DNA of 44,816 nucleotides from Victivallaceae bacterium (GCA_024405735.1 JAKSOF010000004.1:1-44816); one strand, 5' to 3'; positions 16,579 through 24,778 are shown, counted from the first letter of the stretch. Notes: generated by a model not told the origin, from the sequence alone. A program made the numbers and translations.

Positions 16579-17108
16579 TTGTTGATCCCCGCTTTTTCAC
16601 TTTCCAGTTTCTGACGCAACGGGTAATGCAGCGAGATCCGCAGCACCAGACTGAAAATGATGCCGATCAAGGTCGAACTGTAGGCGATCAGCCGGCTGCT
16701 CTGCGGAGAATAGGACATCACGAGAAACGCCGAGATCGTCCCGAAAAGACCGACGTAAAGCGGCACGTCGAAGAAAATTTCCGATCCCTCCAGACGCACC
16801 AGTTTCAGCGTCGGGGCTTCATCGCTCTGGCGGATCGCATTGACGACCGCGTAGCCGATGCCGAAAGCGAGCACCTGCAACGCGGTGATCGCGACGAAAA
16901 TCGTCATCGAAATACGCGCCGCAAGTTCATTCCGCGCCGCAAAGGACTGCCCGTTCCCGGCGGAAACCTCTCCGACCGTACTGCTTCCGGAGAAAAGATC
17001 GCGCAGCCACTCCGCGTGACCGAAAAGGAAATTCATCGCCACGACAACGGCAATTCCGATCACGGCGATGATGACAAGCGGTTTTTTGTTGATTTTTGCA
17101 ATAGACAT
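16575..17108 (-). CDS. Small polytopic membrane protein, MotA/TolQ/ExbB-like
   Basis: The product is 177 aa with about four membrane segments (10-30, 66-92, 114-133, 139-160). The last two read like the core helices of MotA/TolQ/ExbB channels: 'P-x3-GLFGT' at 116-124 followed by a small loop and 'AYSSTLIGI' at 142-150, with Ser/Thr where TolQ and ExbB have the conserved TT-x-G. A Ser/Gly-rich loop (about 39-60) separates the first two helices. The cytoplasmic domain is short compared with MotA (about 290 aa) or TolQ (about 230). It is translationally coupled by GTGA to the long coiled-coil protein and is the first gene of a terminator-bounded pair. The family assignment is by pattern only and could be wrong. 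Confidence 0.5.
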   Translation of the reverse strand: MSIAKINKKPLVIIAVIGIAVVVAMNFLFGHAEWLRDLFSGSSTVGEVSAGNGQSFAARNELAARISMTIFVAITALQVLAFGIGYAVVNAIRQSDEAPTLKLVRLEGSEIFFDVPLYVGLFGTISAFLVMSYSPQSSRLIAYSSTLIGIIFSLVLRISLHYPLRQKLESEKAGINK

Positions 17109-17156
17109 AATGATTCTCCTTTGCCGTTTCCGGCTTTACATTTTGGTAGCACCATT

Positions 17157-17185
17157 AAAATAGTCCGTCAAAAGGTATAATTCAA
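17157..17185 (-). promoter_or_regulatory. Promoter of the MotA/B-like unit
   Basis: On the minus strand TTGAAT (17180-17185) and TATTTT (17157-17162) are separated by 17 bp, about 48 bp upstream of the ATG. AAAGGAG precedes that ATG. It is divergent from the lptF/G promoter. Confidence 0.55.
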
Positions 17186-17214
17186 GTGAAAAGAGATTTT
17201 TTTCACCGTGTGAT

Positions 17215-17243
17215 TTGCCAAATGCGGCTTCGGCGTGTATCTT
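17215..17243 (+). promoter_or_regulatory. Promoter of the LptF/G-binding-protein operon
   Basis: TTGCCA (17215-17220) and TATCTT (17238-17243) are separated by 17 bp. A TATAGT at 17243-17248 is an alternative -10 but has poor spacing. Confidence 0.45.
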
Positions 17244-17281
17244 ATAGTGAATGGTATTTCGGAAAAAGGAGCGAACCGCCG

Positions 17282-18400
17282 ATGAAAATTCTCAACTGGT
17301 ACGTTTTGCGCGGCTTTCTGGTCGCATTTTTCATGGCGATCGCCATTTTGACTTTCGGACTTACGGGAGCGAATCTGATCAAAGTGATCGACTATCTTTC
17401 CCGCGGGATCAGTTTGTGGACTTTCTGCAAATTCACCGCTTATATCCTGCCCAACATCCTCACCTTTACCGTTCCCTGGGCGGTCATGGTTTCCGTGATG
17501 CTGGTTTTCGGACGGCTTTCCGCCGACAACGAGATCACGGCGATGCGCGCCTGCGGCGTGTCGATCCTGCAGATCATCTCCCCGATCGTGCTGATCACGC
17601 TTTTGCTTACGGGGCTTTGCCTTTATTTGCAGGTCGAAGTCGGGCCGCCGCTTCTTTTGAAATCGCGGACGATGATGGAGGACGCCGTGATGGATCAGCC
17701 CCTCGCCATTTTTGAACCGGGCAAACCGGTGATGTACGACAACAAGCTCATCTACATCGACCGCAAGGAAGCCAACGGCGACATCTACGGTGTCCAGCTC
17801 TACACGCTCAACGCCAAAGGCGATCAGGTCGAGCAGGACATTTCCGCCGAAAGCGGCAATCTTTCCGCCGACCCCTCCACCCATATCCTGACGATCAAAC
17901 TTTTCAACGCGATCGCCACCAGCAAGACCGGTTCACTCGGTACCGCCGACGAGGAAAACAACGATTCCATCGACCGCATTTTCACCTGCGACATGGAGAT
18001 CCCGATCAGTTACGGCGGCAAGGCCAACGCCGCAAACTTGAGCATCCGTCCGAAATATATGCGTTTGCAGGATCTGATGGCGCAGATCCACATCACCAAG
18101 TTGCGCGGTCAGGACACGACCAAAATGGAAGTCGAACTCAATCAGCGCATCGCTTTCGCGCTGGCGCCGATCGCGTTTCTGCTGCTCGGGCTGCCGCTTG
18201 CCATCCGCACCAACCGGCGTGAAACGTCGATCGGGCTTTTTCTCAGCGTCATTCTGGCGGGGATCTTTTTCCTCTCGATCATTTTGTGCGAATCCTTCGC
18301 CAACTATCCGCACGTTTATCCCCAATATCTGCTCTGGTTGCCGAACATCGTTTTTCAGTTGCTCGGCGCTCATATGATCATGCGTATTTCGCGACGCTGA
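17282..18400 (+). CDS. LptF/LptG-family LPS export permease
   Basis: The product is 372 aa. It is the membrane half of the LptB2FG transporter that extracts lipopolysaccharide from the inner membrane. An N-terminal helix pair is marked by 'MKILNWYVLRGFLVAFF' and by 'FTVPWAVMVSVMLVFGRLSADNEITAMRA', the classic YjgP/YjgQ signature with the LSADNE-x3-MRA coupling helix. A periplasmic beta-jellyroll domain (about 120-270) follows, then three C-terminal helices with 'FALAPIAFLLLGLPLAI'. Whether it is LptF or LptG cannot be told, and the second permease is not in the window. ATG 17282 has GGAG 10 nt upstream; the open frame extends upstream through the promoter. The binding-protein gene starts one base after its stop. 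Confidence 0.92.
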   Translation: MKILNWYVLRGFLVAFFMAIAILTFGLTGANLIKVIDYLSRGISLWTFCKFTAYILPNILTFTVPWAVMVSVMLVFGRLSADNEITAMRACGVSILQIISPIVLITLLLTGLCLYLQVEVGPPLLLKSRTMMEDAVMDQPLAIFEPGKPVMYDNKLIYIDRKEANGDIYGVQLYTLNAKGDQVEQDISAESGNLSADPSTHILTIKLFNAIATSKTGSLGTADEENNDSIDRIFTCDMEIPISYGGKANAANLSIRPKYMRLQDLMAQIHITKLRGQDTTKMEVELNQRIAFALAPIAFLLLGLPLAIRTNRRETSIGLFLSVILAGIFFLSIILCESFANYPHVYPQYLLWLPNIVFQLLGAHMIMRISRR

Positions 18401-18401
18401 T

Positions 18402-20162
18402 ATGCGAAAGAAATTCCGGCTTCAACTGTTGTTTCTCGCGCTGACACCGTTTCTGCTTTTTTCCAGTTGTATCGCGTGGCGCGCCGCGCATCGCGGGAAA
18501 ACGGCGGAAAAACGCGGTCGTGCCGGTCTTTATCCCGCTCCCGCAAGAATTTCCGGCAATTTCGCCAATCAGAAGTTTTTCCCGCACGGCGCGCCCGACG
18601 GTGGTATCCTCACGCAGGCGCTTGCGGCGGAACCGGCGCATTTCAATACCGTGATCCTCAACGAGGCGACTGCCGCCGAGATTTCCGCGCTCTGCAATGC
18701 GACGCTCGGCGAACGCGACTGGGAGCACCCCGAGGAATTTCAGCCGATGCTCGCCGAGTCGTGGCAAATTTCCGGCGACCATCTCCGCTACGACATCACG
18801 TTGCGGAAAAATCTTTTTTACTGCGACTACCGCGACCCCGACACGGGAGAAATGGTAAAAAAAACGGCGGTCACGGCGCACGATTTCAAATTTTTCACCG
18901 ACGTCATCCGGGATGAAAGCGTCAATGCCGCGCCGTTGCGCGTCTACTATCAGGATCTCGACCGGGTCGAAGTGTACGATGATTTCCATTTCGCCGTCAT
19001 CTGGAAACGCCCCTTTTACGGTTCGCTCGCGGCAACGCTCTCGATGGCGCCGCTGCCGAAAAAGTTCTACTGGAATTACCCCGGTAAATTCGACGGGGCG
19101 CGTTTCAATCTGGATCACCGTCGCAATCAGATGATCGTCGGTTGCGGTCCCTACCGCCTCGACGAATGGAAACGCGATCAATTCATCCGGCTCGTGCGCA
19201 ATGAAAACTACTTCGGCGCGGCTTACGGCATCGCTCCAAAGATCGACGTGCTTCTTTTTAAGATCATCAAGCATCCCAACACCCGGTTTCAGGCGTTGCG
19301 CGCCCATATGCTCGATGCGCTCAGCCTCACCCCCGACCAATGGATTAATCGCGCGCGCGACCGTATCTTTACGGACGGGAAATTCCAAAAATTCCACTAT
19401 CTCACCCCCGTCTACACCTATATCGGCTACAATCAGAAAAATCCGCTCTTTCAGGAAAAAAAAGTGCGGCAGGCATTGACACTGCTTGTCGACCGCAAGC
19501 GCATTTTGCACGATATTTATTTTGACCTCGCCGAATGCGTCAACGGGCCCTTTTACTTGCAAAGCGCCTACTGCGACAAAAGTCTGCCGCCTTGGAGTTA
19601 CGATCCCGCGCGGGCGAAGCGGCTCCTCGACGAAGCCGGATGGCGCGACACCGACGGCGACGGCATACGGGAGAAATCCGGCAGAAAATTTTCCTTTACG
19701 ATCTTACAGGTCGCCAATCATCCGATCCAGCAGAAAATGCTGCCGCTTCTCAAGGAAAGTTTCGCCGCGGCGGGGATCGACATGCAGATCCAGACCGTCG
19801 AATGGTCGGTTTACGTTCGCAAGCTCGACGAACGCGCTTTCGACGCCTGTACGCTCGGTTGGAGCGGTTCTTTCGACCCCGATCTCTATCAGATCTGGCA
19901 CTCCTCGCAGATCGAAGGCACGGGAAGCAATTTCATCGGCTACCGCAACGCCGAAGTCGATCGTCTCATAGAGGAAATGCGCGTCACATTCGATCTGAAA
20001 AAACGCATTGACATCGCGCACAGAATAGAGAGGATCCTCTACGAAGACCAGCCTTACACTTTTCTTTTCACACCCTACGCGCTCCGGGCGATCTCGGCAA
20101 AATTCGGCAACGTCCGCGAATTTCCGGTCGGGATACCGGAAATCATTTTCTACGAAAAGTAG
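18402..20162 (+). CDS. Peptide/nickel-type ABC transporter substrate-binding lipoprotein (SBP family 5)
   Basis: The product is 586 aa. A signal peptide with lipobox-like LFSSC places Cys23 at the mature N-terminus, so it should be a diacylglyceryl-modified lipoprotein. The body fits family-5 binding proteins (OppA/DppA): early 'NEATAAEISALCNATL', 'MLAESWQISGDHLRYDITLRKNLFY', 'KKTAVTAHDFKFF', 'VGCGPYRLDEW', 'VRQALTLLVDRKRI', and late 'YEDQPYTFLFTPY'. It probably captures oligopeptides or similar ligands. No permease or ATPase genes adjoin it; it is instead cotranscribed with the LPS permease (1-nt gap). Only 9 nt separate its end from the convergent uvrA, and no terminator is seen between them. 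Confidence 0.93.
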   Translation: MRKKFRLQLLFLALTPFLLFSSCIAWRAAHRGKTAEKRGRAGLYPAPARISGNFANQKFFPHGAPDGGILTQALAAEPAHFNTVILNEATAAEISALCNATLGERDWEHPEEFQPMLAESWQISGDHLRYDITLRKNLFYCDYRDPDTGEMVKKTAVTAHDFKFFTDVIRDESVNAAPLRVYYQDLDRVEVYDDFHFAVIWKRPFYGSLAATLSMAPLPKKFYWNYPGKFDGARFNLDHRRNQMIVGCGPYRLDEWKRDQFIRLVRNENYFGAAYGIAPKIDVLLFKIIKHPNTRFQALRAHMLDALSLTPDQWINRARDRIFTDGKFQKFHYLTPVYTYIGYNQKNPLFQEKKVRQALTLLVDRKRILHDIYFDLAECVNGPFYLQSAYCDKSLPPWSYDPARAKRLLDEAGWRDTDGDGIREKSGRKFSFTILQVANHPIQQKMLPLLKESFAAAGIDMQIQTVEWSVYVRKLDERAFDACTLGWSGSFDPDLYQIWHSSQIEGTGSNFIGYRNAEVDRLIEEMRVTFDLKKRIDIAHRIERILYEDQPYTFLFTPYALRAISAKFGNVREFPVGIPEIIFYEK

Positions 20163-20171
20163 ACGCTTCTC

Positions 20172-23015
20172 TTATTTGAGATAGGGCTTCAGAAATTTCC
20201 CCGTATGGGATCTTTTGCACGCGGCGACCTTTTCCGGCGTGCCGCAGACGACGAGTTTTCCTCCGGCGTCGCCTCCCTCGGGCCCGAGGTCGATCACATA
20301 ATCGGCGGTCTTGATGACATCGAGATTGTGTTCGATGACGATGACCGTATTGCCGAGATCGCGCAATTTGAAAAGCACTTTCAGCAGTTGATCGATGTCG
20401 GCGAGATGAAGACCCGTCGTCGGTTCGTCAAGAATGTAAACGGTGTGGCCGCGCGGCACCCGGGCAAGCTCTGCGGCAAGTTTGACGCGCTGGGCTTCTC
20501 CGCCGGAAAGCGTCGTCGCGCTCTGCCCGAGTTTGATGTAACCGAGCCCCACCTCCTGCAAGGTCGAAAGTTTGCGTTTCAAACCCGGATGCGCCGAAAA
20601 GACTTCGACCGCCTGATTGACCGTCATATCCAGTATTTCGGCGATATTGTACTTTTTGTAATGCACCGAGAGCGTTTCGCTGTTGAAACGCTGACCGTGA
20701 CAGGCGCCGCATTCGACGTAGATGTCGGAAAGAAACTGCATTTCAATGCGTTTGATGCCGTCGCCGCAACACTCCTCGCATCGGCCGCCTTTGACGTTGA
20801 AACTGAAACGCCCCGGACCGTAACCGCGCACCTTGGATTCCGGCAGTTCGGCAAAAAGTTTGCGGATCGCGCCGAAAGCATCGGTGTAGGTCGCCGGATT
20901 GGAGCGCGGCGTGCGCCCGATCGGACTCTGATCGATGACGATCGCCTTGTCGATGTATTCCAGACCGTCGATCCCCGCACATTTTCCGGCGGGCGCATCC
21001 TGGATTTTGCAGTGTTCGTTAAGCGCGCGGACCAAAATCCCGTTGATGAGCGAACTTTTGCCCGACCCCGAAACCCCGGTGACGCAAGTGAGCGTCCCGA
21101 GCGGGATCGAAACATCGATTTTTTTCAGATTGTGATGCTCCGCCTTGCGGATGGTCAAAAATTTGCCGTTTCCGGCAAAGCGCGTTTCCGGCACGGGGAT
21201 CCCGCGCCGTCCGGCGAGGAAATCCGCCGTCGGCGAGCCGGAAACTTCGGCGACCTCCTCCGGCTTGCCGCAAGCGACGAGTTCACCGCCGTGCCGCCCT
21301 GCCCCGGGACCGAGGTCGAGCAGGAAATCCGCCCGGCGGATGGTGTCGAGATCGTGCTCGACGACCAACACCGTATTGCCGGCGTCGCGCAGTTTTTCCA
21401 ACGTGTCAAGCAGTTTGTCGTTGTCTCTCTGATGCAAGCCGATCGAGGGTTCGTCGAGGATGTAAAGCACCCCGACAAGCGCACAGCCGAGCTGGGTCGC
21501 CAGCCGGATGCGCTGGGCTTCGCCGCCGGAAAGCGTGGAACTCACGCGGTCAAGCGTCAGATAAGTCAACCCGACATCGGCAAGAAAACGCAACCGCGAC
21601 TTGATCTCCTTGACCAGATCGGCGGCGATCTGACTTTTTTCCGCATCCAGTTTCAGTTCGGAGATGAAATCAAGTGCTTTTTCGACGCTTAACGCATTGA
21701 ATTTGTCGATGGCAAGTCCGCCGACCGTCACTGCAAGCGATACCGGATTGAGACGCGCGCCGTGGCACGCCGGACAGGGGCGCGGCGAGAGATCGGCGCT
21801 CAAACGCTCGCGCACGGACTCGGATTCCGTTTCGTTGAGCCTGCGGCGCAGATTTTCCAGCACGCCCTCAAACGGTTTGCTCCAATGGTACTTGCGGCCG
21901 TGCATATAGTAATCGAATTCCAGCGGCGTTTCCCCGCTGCCGTAGAGGATGAGATGCCGGATCTTTTCCGGCAGTTTGCCGAAAGGCGTCGTCAGCATTT
22001 CCGGCATGTTATACTGTTCGGCAAGTTTTCTCAACAGCATATTGTAATAGATGATGAGATGCCGCGGTCCCCTCCGCCAGTCGGGGATCGCGCCGTTGCG
22101 GATGGATTTCGAGGGGTCGGGGATCACCTTTGCCGGATCCATATACTGCTCGATGCCGAGCCCGTTGCAGCAACGGCAGGCGCCGTAGGGCGAATTGAAG
22201 GAAAAATCCCGAGGCTCCAGTTTGCCGAAAGAAATCCCGCAGTCGGCGCAGGCGAATTTTTCGCTGAATTTTTTGCTTTCAAAGGGGGCTTTGTCGCCGT
22301 CGAGGAGGATTTCAAGCACGCCGTCCCCCCTCTGCAATGCCGTTTCGATCGAATCGATCAGTCGCGAACGGTCGATCTTGCCGGTGACCATCCTATCGAC
22401 GACGGCGTCGATGGAGTGACGGAGCGTCTTACCGAGTTTCGGGATCCCGTCGTCGAGCAGAACGATTTTGCCGTCGATGCGCACCCGGACGAAACCGTCG
22501 TTCAACAGATTGCCGAGCACGTCGCGGTGCTCCCCTTTTTTGCCGGAAACGACCGGGCTTAAAATGCTCATTTTCAAACCGGACGGCAACGCGAGCAACT
22601 GGTCGGCGATCGCATCGGCGCTCTGCCCTTTCAACTCCTTGCCGCATTGGGGGCAATGCGGCGTCCCTGCGCGGGAGTAGAGCAAACGCAGATAATCGTA
22701 AATCTCGGTCACGGTCGCCACGGTCGAGCGCGGCGTACCGCCCGCCGTGCGCTGCTCGATCGCAATGGCGGGGGAAAGCCCCTCGATATGCTCCACTTTC
22801 GGCTTCTGCAACCGGTCGAGGAACTGGCGCGCGTAAGCGGAAAGACTCTCGACGTAACGGCGCTGCCCTTCGGCGTAAAGCGTATCAAAGGCAAGACTGC
22901 TCTTGCCGGAACCGGACAATCCTGTGATCACCACAAGTTTGTTGCGCGGTATCGTCACGTCGATATGTTTCAAATTGTGCTGGGATGCACCTTTGATGAC
23001 AATATTTTTAAGCAT
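20172..23015 (-). CDS. uvrA: UvrABC excinuclease subunit A
   Basis: The product is 947 aa, the usual UvrA length. It is the damage-recognition ATPase of nucleotide excision repair. Two ABC modules are visible: Walker A 'GLSGSGKSS' at 32-40 and 'GVSGSGKSS' near 646-654, and two signature motifs 'TLSGGEAQR'. Zinc-binding Cys pairs occur ('CPQCGKEL', 'CADCGISF' with 'CRCCNG', 'CEECCGDG' with 'CGACHG'). The start is set at ATG 23015 because MLKNIVIKGA is the normal UvrA N-terminus; the open frame runs 33 codons further upstream through the promoter. It is a single gene with its own promoter at 23059-23087. Confidence 0.98.
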   Translation of the reverse strand: MLKNIVIKGASQHNLKHIDVTIPRNKLVVITGLSGSGKSSLAFDTLYAEGQRRYVESLSAYARQFLDRLQKPKVEHIEGLSPAIAIEQRTAGGTPRSTVATVTEIYDYLRLLYSRAGTPHCPQCGKELKGQSADAIADQLLALPSGLKMSILSPVVSGKKGEHRDVLGNLLNDGFVRVRIDGKIVLLDDGIPKLGKTLRHSIDAVVDRMVTGKIDRSRLIDSIETALQRGDGVLEILLDGDKAPFESKKFSEKFACADCGISFGKLEPRDFSFNSPYGACRCCNGLGIEQYMDPAKVIPDPSKSIRNGAIPDWRRGPRHLIIYYNMLLRKLAEQYNMPEMLTTPFGKLPEKIRHLILYGSGETPLEFDYYMHGRKYHWSKPFEGVLENLRRRLNETESESVRERLSADLSPRPCPACHGARLNPVSLAVTVGGLAIDKFNALSVEKALDFISELKLDAEKSQIAADLVKEIKSRLRFLADVGLTYLTLDRVSSTLSGGEAQRIRLATQLGCALVGVLYILDEPSIGLHQRDNDKLLDTLEKLRDAGNTVLVVEHDLDTIRRADFLLDLGPGAGRHGGELVACGKPEEVAEVSGSPTADFLAGRRGIPVPETRFAGNGKFLTIRKAEHHNLKKIDVSIPLGTLTCVTGVSGSGKSSLINGILVRALNEHCKIQDAPAGKCAGIDGLEYIDKAIVIDQSPIGRTPRSNPATYTDAFGAIRKLFAELPESKVRGYGPGRFSFNVKGGRCEECCGDGIKRIEMQFLSDIYVECGACHGQRFNSETLSVHYKKYNIAEILDMTVNQAVEVFSAHPGLKRKLSTLQEVGLGYIKLGQSATTLSGGEAQRVKLAAELARVPRGHTVYILDEPTTGLHLADIDQLLKVLFKLRDLGNTVIVIEHNLDVIKTADYVIDLGPEGGDAGGKLVVCGTPEKVAACKRSHTGKFLKPYLK

Positions 23016-23058
23016 AAAAACCCCGATCTGCCCGCTTCTTTTGCCGGGCGTGTCATCT

Positions 23059-23087
23059 AACATAATGGAGATGGAAATACTTTTCAA
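23059..23087 (-). promoter_or_regulatory. Promoter of uvrA
   Basis: On the minus strand TTGAAA (23082-23087) and TATGTT (23059-23064) are separated by 17 bp, 43 bp upstream of the ATG. I saw no clear LexA-type palindrome over it. Confidence 0.55.
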
Positions 23088-23152
23088 GTTGACAGCAACG
23101 AAAAAAAAGCGCAAAAAATATCTTTTTTTTCTCTTTTAAGCGGGAAAAATCC

Positions 23153-23180
23153 TTGACAAATAATCTTTTAGGGTTATTTT
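23153..23180 (+). promoter_or_regulatory. Promoter of the ptsN-like operon
   Basis: A consensus -35 TTGACA (23153-23158) and TATTTT (23175-23180) are separated by 16 bp. The leader is about 90 nt and contains the hairpin at 23189-23213. Confidence 0.6.
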
Positions 23181-23188
23181 ATTGAGTG

Positions 23189-23213
23189 TACACCCGCTCC
23201 ATTTTCAGAACGG
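23189..23213 (+). other. Leader hairpin upstream of the ptsN-like gene
   Basis: ACACCCG and CGGGGTGT around position 23190-23220 can pair with one bulged base, between the promoter and the ribosome site. It might affect leader stability or act as an attenuator. The stem is short and no T-run of more than three bases follows, so this is tentative; the limits given are approximate. Confidence 0.3.
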
Positions 23214-23276
23214 GGTGTTTATTTGTATAAAAAATCTACTTTATTTTACTGAAGTTTGTTTTCGGGAGAAGTTAGA

Positions 23277-23735
23277 ATGAACAATGATTTTGCCCAGTTC
23301 GTCACCAAAGAATCGATCATGTCGCTCAGCGGCCGCAACAAACTGGAAGTGATGGATCAACTGATCACCCGCGCCGCGGAATTGACCAAACTCGACCGCG
23401 ATGTCATTTTCCGCCTGATCTGGAAACGCGAGCAGATGATGACGACCGGCGTCGGCGGCAAACTGGCGCTGCCCCACATCCGCGTCAACGACATTCTCCA
23501 TCCTTTCGTCCTCGTCGGCGTCTGCGAAAATCCGATCTCCGATTATCAGGGACAGGACGATCAGCCGGTGCGCGTGATCGTTTTCACCGTCGCCCCCGAT
23601 GAAAACCAGGAAGCCTACCTTCAGCTTTTGAGCAGTATTTCCCGCCGTTTCCGCAACCCCGAACTGATCGAAAAACTGATCGAGACCGACGGCAACATCG
23701 ATCAGATCGACGCGCTGATCCACGCCGAGGCGTAA
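23277..23735 (+). CDS. PTS EIIA (PtsN/fructose-type) domain protein
   Basis: The product is 152 aa, a stand-alone EIIA-2 domain. The phospho-accepting His67 sits in 'GVGGKLALPHIRV', the expected G-x-G-x-A-x-PH context, and is followed by 'PVRVIVFTVAPDENQEAYLQLLSSISRRF', typical of PtsN-like proteins that regulate nitrogen, potassium or sugar functions rather than transport. No EIIB, EIIC, HPr or EI gene is near, which favours a regulatory role. ATG 23277 has GGGAGAAG just upstream; an earlier in-frame TTG at 23256 has none. It is the first gene of an operon with the zinc-ribbon gene one base further on. Confidence 0.88.
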   Translation: MNNDFAQFVTKESIMSLSGRNKLEVMDQLITRAAELTKLDRDVIFRLIWKREQMMTTGVGGKLALPHIRVNDILHPFVLVGVCENPISDYQGQDDQPVRVIVFTVAPDENQEAYLQLLSSISRRFRNPELIEKLIETDGNIDQIDALIHAEA

Positions 23736-23736
23736 A

Positions 23737-24126
23737 ATGGCTCCCGACAGCGCGATCGGCGCAAAAGCGCAAATGGATTTCATCTGCGTCGAGCCGGAAT
23801 GCGGCGGCGAAGTGAAATTCGATCTGGCGGAAATTTCCGACAAGGATTTTCAGATCGTCTGCCCCAAATGCCATCGTGCGTACTCCTTTGACGAGACCCT
23901 GCGCGCCAAACTGGAAAAGATGGTCTCTCTGATGACCGCGATCCGCGATTCCCAGGAGATCCTCGGCGACAGCGCGGTTTCCGTCAACGTCGCGGGGGGC
24001 GAAGTCCGCATTCCCTACGCCTTGCTCTTGACCCGGCTCAACACGGTCATCACGCTCGATTTCGGCGGAAAAAAAGTGGATTTCCGTTTCCGCGCCGAGC
24101 CGATGGCGGAAAAAACATTCCGTTAA
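23737..24126 (+). CDS. Small zinc-ribbon protein of unknown function
   Basis: The product is 129 aa and I do not recognise the family. Two cysteine pairs (Cys17/Cys22 in 'CVEPEC' and Cys42/Cys45 in 'CPKC') suggest one zinc ribbon in the first 50 residues, followed by a helix (about 52-80) and a beta-rich tail. It has no signal peptide. It starts one base after the EIIA gene stop, so the two are cotranscribed; Met13 is an alternative start. The product may be a regulator or adaptor of the EIIA protein, but that rests on neighbourhood only. Its stop lies 14 nt before a terminator-type hairpin in front of pyrE. Confidence 0.7.
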   Translation: MAPDSAIGAKAQMDFICVEPECGGEVKFDLAEISDKDFQIVCPKCHRAYSFDETLRAKLEKMVSLMTAIRDSQEILGDSAVSVNVAGGEVRIPYALLLTRLNTVITLDFGGKKVDFRFRAEPMAEKTFR

Positions 24127-24140
24127 TCCCAATTCAAAAA

Positions 24141-24176
24141 GGGGAAACGCATCCGGTGCGCTCCCCCCGATTTTTT
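24141..24176 (+). terminator. Terminator or attenuator hairpin upstream of pyrE
   Basis: GGGGA (24141-24145) pairs with TCCCC (24162-24166) and CGCA (24148-24151) with TGCG (24157-24160), with a small internal loop and a TCCGG apical loop. CCGA and T6 (24171-24176) follow. The pyrE ATG is only 15 nt beyond. The layout recalls the E. coli rph-pyrE attenuator, where ribosomes finishing the upstream frame prevent termination. Confidence 0.7.
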
Positions 24177-24191
24177 CAACGAGGTATTTTT

Positions 24192-24761
24192 ATGACAGAA
24201 CAGGAAATCATCGACATTCTCAAATCCTCCGGCGCACTGCTTTCCGGACACTTTCAGCTCCGCAGCGGACTCCACAGCGATCACTTCTTTCAGGCGGCAT
24301 TGCTGCTCCAGTACCCCGACAAGGCGGAAACCGTCTGCAAACACATCGCGGAATCGTTTGCCGGATGCGGCGCGGAAACCGTCATCAGTCCCGCCGTCGG
24401 CGGTCTGATCGTCGGTCAGGAAATGGCGCGCGCGATGCACTGCCGCGCGATTTTCGCCGACAAGGAAGACGGTCAGCTCATTCTCAAACGCGGGTTCACG
24501 CTCCGTCCGGGGGAAAAAGTTCTCGTCGCCGAAGACGTCGTCACCAAAGGCGGCAGAGTGCAGCAGACGATCGACCTCGTCCGCAGTTTCGGCGCGGAAG
24601 TCGTCGGCGTCGCCGTCATCGTCGACCGTTCGGGCGGCGAAGCGAAATTCGACGTACCGCTTTTCAAGAGCGCGCTGAAACTTGATCTGCCGACTTTCGA
24701 TCCGGCGAAGTGCCAGCTCTGCGCGAAAAATCTCCCGATCGACCGTCCCGGCTCCAAATAA
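24192..24761 (+). CDS. pyrE: Orotate phosphoribosyltransferase
   Basis: The product is 189 aa. It joins orotate and PRPP to give orotidine 5'-phosphate in pyrimidine synthesis. The N-terminal 'SGHFQLRSGLHSDHFFQ' loop, the 'VISPAVGGLIVG' strand and the PRPP-binding motif 'VLVAEDVVTKGG' at 110-121 define the family. Two C-terminal cysteines in 'CQLC' are common in the archaeal/PVC-type subgroup. ATG 24192 has CGAGG upstream; the open frame extends back through the hairpin. The hairpin at 24141-24176 probably controls how much transcript from the ptsN promoter reaches this gene. secA follows 17 nt later. Confidence 0.96.
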   Translation: MTEQEIIDILKSSGALLSGHFQLRSGLHSDHFFQAALLLQYPDKAETVCKHIAESFAGCGAETVISPAVGGLIVGQEMARAMHCRAIFADKEDGQLILKRGFTLRPGEKVLVAEDVVTKGGRVQQTIDLVRSFGAEVVGVAVIVDRSGGEAKFDVPLFKSALKLDLPTFDPAKCQLCAKNLPIDRPGSK

Positions 24762-24778
24762 GTTTATTGCAGTTTGCT

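Noticed and set aside
14701-17108. Zorya defence system (ZorA/ZorB)
   Set aside because: ZorA is far longer with a cytoplasmic tail, ZorB carries an OmpA-like domain, and no ZorC, ZorD or ZorE lies nearby; only the channel-pair logic is shared.
23041-23160. SOS (LexA) box upstream of uvrA
   Set aside because: No convincing palindrome of a known LexA type was found over the promoter; the LexA site of this lineage is unknown to me.
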